64,000 nucleotides of DNA. Origin: Bremerella volcania. GTDB taxonomy: Bacteria; Planctomycetota; Planctomycetia; Pirellulales; Pirellulaceae. Shown here piece after piece: positions 60,364 to 64,000 of this stretch. Position 1 is the stretch's first letter; each line of letters opens with the position of its first letter. Location: positions 558,001-622,000 of the forward strand of contig NZ_CP036289.1 of assembly GCF_007748115.1 (NCBI RefSeq). Reading direction: 5' to 3'. The notes beneath the pieces were generated by a model. The model did not search any database. It saw only the letters and a program-made list of their open reading frames with translations, and was not told the origin of the DNA. Both the position numbers and the translations under genes were made by a program.

Positions 60364-60522
60364 ACGTCCATCGCGTAACGGTTGGCAGGTGTGATGGCTG
60401 CCAATATGTTACAAGCAAGCAGGGGTTAAGGAACAAGCCCGAGCGAAAAAAACGAAGTCGGCGACACAATTTGTGCATGGGTTGCCAGATGGGTGCTCTG
60501 CCAGGATGGGCCATACCCATAG

Positions 60523-60551
60523 AAAAAGCGACCCCACGAATGAGGCCGCTT
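60523..60551 (-). terminator. Rho-independent terminator of galM
   Basis: A minus-strand stem of 11 pairs (with two G-U pairs that would be mismatches in the other strand) closes around a TTCG loop and is followed by a run of T, 30 bp after the galM stop. Confidence 0.8.
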
Positions 60552-60580
60552 CTCGTTATTCACGAATTGTCGTTTATTGA

Positions 60581-61732
60581 CTATTTCTCGACGGAGAACT
60601 TGTGGACAGTCGTCTCATGGTACGTTTCGCCTGGCTTTAGCGTTGCCGTAGGGAAGCTGGGCTGGTTCGGGGTGTCGGGGTAGTGCTGCGTTTCCAGACA
60701 GAACGCTTCGTGCTGGTTGAGCCCGGCGTTTCCTTTGCTGCCATCCAGGAAGTTGCCACTGTAGAACTGGATACCGGGTTGGGTGGTCCAAACTTGCATC
60801 ACACGGCCGGAGGTCGGTTCTTTGACGGTGGCGGCTAGCGACAGATTGCCCGATTGATCGTTGAGCACGTAGCAGTGGTCGTAGCCGATTGGATCGCCGC
60901 CGGTCTGTTGGATGTCTTTGCCGATCGCCTTGAACTGGGTGAAGTCCATCGGGGTTCCCTTGACCGACGCCATGTCGCCGGTAGGAATCAGCGTTTCGTC
61001 CACCGGCAGGTACTTGTCGGCTTCCAACTTCAGTTGGTGATCGTAGTTCTTGCCACTGGTGGCACCGGCCAGGTTCCAGTAGTTGTGGTTGGTCAGGTTC
61101 AGCACGGTTTCGGCGTCGGTCGTCGCCGTGTAATCCATCACCAGCTTGTTATCTGGGGTCAGGGTGTACTTCACGGTGACCTTCAAGTTACCGGGATAGC
61201 CTTCTTCGCCATCCTTGCTGGAGTAATCGAACTGCACGCCGACGGCGTCTTCGGTTTCGATTTTCTTGGAGTCCCAGACGACCTTATCGAATCCCTTTTC
61301 ACCGCCGTGCAGCGTATTGGGGCCGTTGTTGGTGGCCAGGGTGTACTGTTTGCCGCCGAGGGTGAACTTCCCCTTGGCGATACGATTGGCATAGCGCCCC
61401 ACGGTCGCACCGAAGTAAGGCGTGCCGCCCAGGTAGCTTTCCAGGTTGTCGAAACCAACGTTGATGTTGGTCGACTTGCCGTCTTTATCAGGCGTGGAAA
61501 GGCTGGTCATGATCGCGCCGTAGTTGATCAGTTCCATCACGATGCCGTTGCCGTTGTCGACCGTGTACTTGGCAATCACGGTTCCATCGGGCAGTTGGCC
61601 GAACTCGCTCGCGGTCACATTCATGGGGGTGTCATTTCCTTTTGCTGCAGGCTCTGCGGCCGTCAGGCCAGAAGCACTCATTACAATCGCCGCAAGGCAT
61701 AGTGCGGCAGGGGCTAAGCAGCGTTTCATCAT
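60581..61732 (-). CDS. galM: Aldose 1-epimerase, secreted (GalM)
   Basis: 383 residues, with a signal peptide (CLAPAALCLAAIVMSASGLTAA), unlike the cytoplasmic E. coli enzyme. It interconverts alpha and beta anomers of sugars. Residues: NRIAKGKFTLGG and NTLHGGEKGFDKV in the substrate-binding region, the catalytic His in NLTNHNYWNLAG (near residue 216), and the catalytic Glu in CLETQHYPDTPNQ (near 344). Probably periplasmic, serving the sugars released by secreted planctomycete hydrolases. ATG at 61732 taken; a second ATG immediately follows. Confidence 0.93.
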   Translation of the reverse strand: MMKRCLAPAALCLAAIVMSASGLTAAEPAAKGNDTPMNVTASEFGQLPDGTVIAKYTVDNGNGIVMELINYGAIMTSLSTPDKDGKSTNINVGFDNLESYLGGTPYFGATVGRYANRIAKGKFTLGGKQYTLATNNGPNTLHGGEKGFDKVVWDSKKIETEDAVGVQFDYSSKDGEEGYPGNLKVTVKYTLTPDNKLVMDYTATTDAETVLNLTNHNYWNLAGATSGKNYDHQLKLEADKYLPVDETLIPTGDMASVKGTPMDFTQFKAIGKDIQQTGGDPIGYDHCYVLNDQSGNLSLAATVKEPTSGRVMQVWTTQPGIQFYSGNFLDGSKGNAGLNQHEAFCLETQHYPDTPNQPSFPTATLKPGETYHETTVHKFSVEK

Positions 61733-62002
61733 CGGAACTCCAAGCGATTGGGGCTAGTAGACTGACGGCCGAAGGGGCCGCACCAGGAAAAGAAAAAGGG
61801 ACGTGCATTGAGAAACATTATCAAGCTGAAAATTCCGGAAGTCTAGCGTTCTCCGTAATTTACGAAGCAAACCAACCCACATTTTCGTGCGTAGAACAAG
61901 AGTTTGAGTTTACTTGCACAGGCATCTGAGATTTTTTGCGAAAATATTCGAGTCGCGCCGCAAGGTTTTCCGCTGGCCGGTAACTAACCCTCTGAATACA
62001 GG

Positions 62003-62557
62003 ATGAACCCCATCGAGCTGCCAGGAGACAACGTGAAGCCCGAGCCCGCACAACTGCTGCAGCAGCATGAGCGATGGCTGAGAACTGCGCTGTACGCACG
62101 GCTTCGCAGCCCGGTGGAGGTGGACGATGTGATGCAGGAAACGGTTACCGCAGCGCTGGAAAATTGGCAGCAGATAAGGGACCCCAGCGCTGTGGGACCG
62201 TGGCTCTACAAGATAGCCATTCGTAAGGCGCTCTTGTATCGCCGCAAGCAAGGACGGATTCGCAAGCTGCACGATGCCGTCGAGCAGAACTTGCCACCCA
62301 AAACAAATGCCGAATCCAACCCGTTGGATTGGCTGTTGGCCGAAGAACGCAACGAACTCGTTCGTCAGGCCTTGAACGAACTACCAAGACGCGATGCCGA
62401 GATCCTCTTGCTCAAGTACACCGAGCAGTGGAGCTATCGCGAAATCAGCGAGCGACTGGGCGTAAGCACCAGCGCCGTGGAAGCCAGACTTCATCGTGCT
62501 CGTCAACGATTACGAGAGCGATTGGTGGCCCGCGAGATCTTCTCGACGGCGACCTGA
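62003..62557 (+). CDS. ECF-type RNA polymerase sigma factor
   Basis: 184 residues, canonical ECF length. Region 2 includes LRSPVEVDDVMQETVTAAL and DPSAVGPWLYKIAIRKALLYRR, for core RNAP and -10 recognition. Region 4 includes LPRRDAEILLLKYTEQWSYREISERLGVSTSAVEARLHRARQRLRER, for -35 recognition. An anti-sigma-like membrane protein follows after about 7-20 bp, then a PDZ protein. This suggests a cell-envelope-stress or protein quality-control circuit. The group is uncertain; many planctomycete ECFs are unclassified. Confidence 0.9.
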   Translation: MNPIELPGDNVKPEPAQLLQQHERWLRTALYARLRSPVEVDDVMQETVTAALENWQQIRDPSAVGPWLYKIAIRKALLYRRKQGRIRKLHDAVEQNLPPKTNAESNPLDWLLAEERNELVRQALNELPRRDAEILLLKYTEQWSYREISERLGVSTSAVEARLHRARQRLRERLVAREIFSTAT

Positions 62558-62563
62558 ACTTAA

Positions 62564-63280
62564 GTGAAACATGCCATGAACGATTCATCGAACAATATTG
62601 ACGACCGTCAGCTCGATCGCCTGGTCGATGGAGAGCTTTCGCCGGAAGAATATCGCGAGGTTCTTTCCCAGTTAGATCAAATGCCAAATGGTTGGCGACG
62701 ATGTGCCCATGCGTTCCTCGAGTCACAGGCGCTGGGGCAATCTCTGCCGTTGGTGATGCAGACCACTCCGTCATGCCCCCAGACTGAGTTGGCACCAGCG
62801 GCAGAGAAGTCGTCCACTTCGGGCAATGCCTCGTTTCGTCGTATGGAAACATTGGCGGCGATGGCGGCTTCGGTAATGGTTGCGTTTGGCCTGGGATGGT
62901 ACGTCTCCGGGATCGATAGTACCACGGTCGACGGACCTGTCCCTGGCCTGGCGACTAACGTGACCGATCCGCAGTTGCCGCCTGATGCACCGGTACACAC
63001 CGTGCAGAAGCCGCAGTTCGTGTACGTCAACCAATGGGACGGCCAGCAAGGAGGCGGCATGCCGATCGCCATCGATCCGAACAAACAATACGATCCCAAC
63101 GCCAAGTGGGATACCTCTTGGGGCATGAGCCCCGAGCAGCTCCAGAAGCTGAAAGATTCCGGGCAACCGTTTCAAACCCAGAACCGCTTGATCCCGGTTT
63201 CGCTGGAAAACGGCGACCGCGTCGTGGTTCCGGTGCAAGACGTGATCGTCTACGAAAAGCCGGATCTGCCGTACCACTAA
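62564..63280 (+). CDS. Probable anti-sigma factor, single-pass membrane protein
   Basis: 238 residues from a GTG at 62564, or 234 from the ATG at 62576 that I also consider possible; neither has a strong RBS. The N-terminal cytoplasmic part begins LDRLVDGELSPEEYREVLSQLDQMPNGW, similar to zinc-less anti-sigma domains in planctomycetes. A hydrophobic helix (about 105-125) is followed by a Pro/Gln/Asn-rich periplasmic region with a repeated VPVQ/VIVYEKP end. It is directly downstream of the ECF sigma gene and upstream of the PDZ gene. Anti-sigma activity is inferred from position. Confidence 0.7.
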   Translation: MKHAMNDSSNNIDDRQLDRLVDGELSPEEYREVLSQLDQMPNGWRRCAHAFLESQALGQSLPLVMQTTPSCPQTELAPAAEKSSTSGNASFRRMETLAAMAASVMVAFGLGWYVSGIDSTTVDGPVPGLATNVTDPQLPPDAPVHTVQKPQFVYVNQWDGQQGGGMPIAIDPNKQYDPNAKWDTSWGMSPEQLQKLKDSGQPFQTQNRLIPVSLENGDRVVVPVQDVIVYEKPDLPYH

Positions 63281-63365
63281 ATCACTGACAGCCCCATGGG
63301 CACCAGCACACGTTATTCCCGAACTCTATCACACTTGATCCCCACACAGTAAAAGGAGTGAAAGC

Positions 63366-64000
63366 ATGAAGGTCAGACATTGGTTCATGGCCGCCATACT
63401 GGCGACCGGCGTCGTCGCCATTCCGATGATGCAGGTCGTCACCGCCGACGAAGCGGCCAAGGAAGAAACGAAGGTCGAAGCCAAGCAGGAAGAACCAGCC
63501 GCCAAAAAGTATTGGCTTGGCGTTCAATTGGCACCGACGCCTGAGATCTTGAAGAAGCACGTCGAACGTCTGAAGGATGGCGGCGCGATGGTCGCGGGAG
63601 TCGCCCCCGAGAGCCCTGCCGAAAAGGCCGGCCTGAAAGCAGGCGATCACGTTTTGAAGGTGAATGACGTGACGATCACTTCGCCAGAACAGATGGTGGA
63701 CGTCGTTCGCGATAGCGATGGCAAGGCGATGACCGTGCGTGTTCTCCGCGGCTTAGAGATCGAGTCGGTGACCGTGCAGCCGGAAGAAGCCCCTGAGAAC
63801 ATGTGGTCAGCCAGTCCGCAGTTCGGCGCCGTTCCTGGAATCGAAATGCAACCAGCTCACCCAGGTGCCCGTCTGCGTTTCTTTGGCCCGGGTCAAATGG
63901 TGCCCCCTCAAGTGCGTCTGCAGGCCCTCGATAAAGACATGCCGCAGAACATGATGATCCGAGTTGAAAAGAAGGGCGATGCCCCCACCACGCTGCACAT
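63366..64000 (+). CDS. PDZ-domain secreted protein, truncated by the window end
   Basis: 211 codons visible, open at base 64000. GGAG 9 bases upstream supports the ATG at 63366. A signal peptide (RHWFMAAILATGVVAI) and a Glu/Lys/Ala-rich stretch (about 27-48) lead to a PDZ domain: WLGVQLAPTPEIL, then GVAPESPAEKAGLKAGDHVLKVN with the G-D-x-(I/V)-L-x-(V/I)-N pattern (about 82-108). Downstream is a Pro/Met-rich region. PDZ proteins of this sort often accompany trypsin-like DegP/DegQ proteases or bind unfolded peptide C termini. Any catalytic domain would be beyond the window. In the ECF-anti-sigma context it may sense misfolded envelope proteins. Confidence 0.8.
   Translation, partial: MKVRHWFMAAILATGVVAIPMMQVVTADEAAKEETKVEAKQEEPAAKKYWLGVQLAPTPEILKKHVERLKDGGAMVAGVAPESPAEKAGLKAGDHVLKVNDVTITSPEQMVDVVRDSDGKAMTVRVLRGLEIESVTVQPEEAPENMWSASPQFGAVPGIEMQPAHPGARLRFFGPGQMVPPQVRLQALDKDMPQNMMIRVEKKGDAPTTLH

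Overview
The window is chromosomal DNA from a planctomycete, most likely of the Pirellulales (Blastopirellula/Bremerella type). The evidence is the co-occurrence of DUF1501 and DUF1549/DUF1553 genes, a DUF1559 pseudopilin-like protein, two DUF1080 proteins, a formylmethanofuran dehydrogenase C-type subunit, an EF-hand lipoprotein and a membrane-spanning serine/threonine kinase, all in roughly 55-60% GC DNA. This placement comes from gene content, not from a marker gene; no rRNA or tRNA was found.

Left edge (1-1700): the first 912 bases, minus strand, encode the N-terminal 304 residues of a Cas9 nuclease (RuvC-I, arginine-rich bridge helix, start of the REC lobe), probably type II-C. Divergent from it is a compact transcription unit with a near-consensus promoter (TTGACA, 16 bp, TATACT), about 110 nt of hairpin-forming sequence and a terminator: a strong candidate tracrRNA. 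The CRISPR array, cas1 and cas2 are not in the window. A relic of an integrase-type module follows.

1.7-7.2 kb: a DinB-like protein, mobA and fhcC (molybdenum/tungsten cofactor and C1 transfer), and a two-subunit sodium/solute symporter (DUF4212 plus SSS). 7.2-16.8 kb: a complete minus-strand Pho module in the order pstS, pstC, pstA, pstB, a repeat-containing secreted protein, phoU, and a PhoB-like regulator whose receiver domain lacks the phospho-acceptor aspartate. PstC and PstA are about three times the usual size because of large extracytoplasmic inserts. 17.2-21.8 kb: a three-gene operon of DUF1549/DUF1553 cytochrome-like protein, DUF1501 protein and EF-hand lipoprotein.

22-37 kb: a Tat-exported Gfo/Idh/MocA oxidoreductase, an SDR, a GT-C/YfhO-like membrane protein, an ABC-F protein, a pentapeptide-repeat membrane protein, a coupled HD-GYP/PilZ pair (cyclic-di-GMP), a PhnZ-like diiron oxygenase, a large secreted esterase and DUF1080 proteins. 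37-47 kb: a full-length Lhr helicase, a hybrid histidine kinase and a ClC channel with CBS domains. 47-55 kb: dispersed palindromic repeats, a DUF1559 gene with a small lipoprotein, a TsdA-like dihaem cytochrome behind a CRP-type palindrome, ilvA, ada and a thioredoxin-like lipoprotein. 55-64 kb: glnB behind a sigma-54 promoter, a small cysteine-rich ORF with its own terminator, a thioredoxin-like gene whose stop codon lies in a 164-bp MITE-like element, sufE, a sensor serine/threonine kinase, galM, and an ECF sigma factor with its presumed anti-sigma and a PDZ protein that runs off the right edge.
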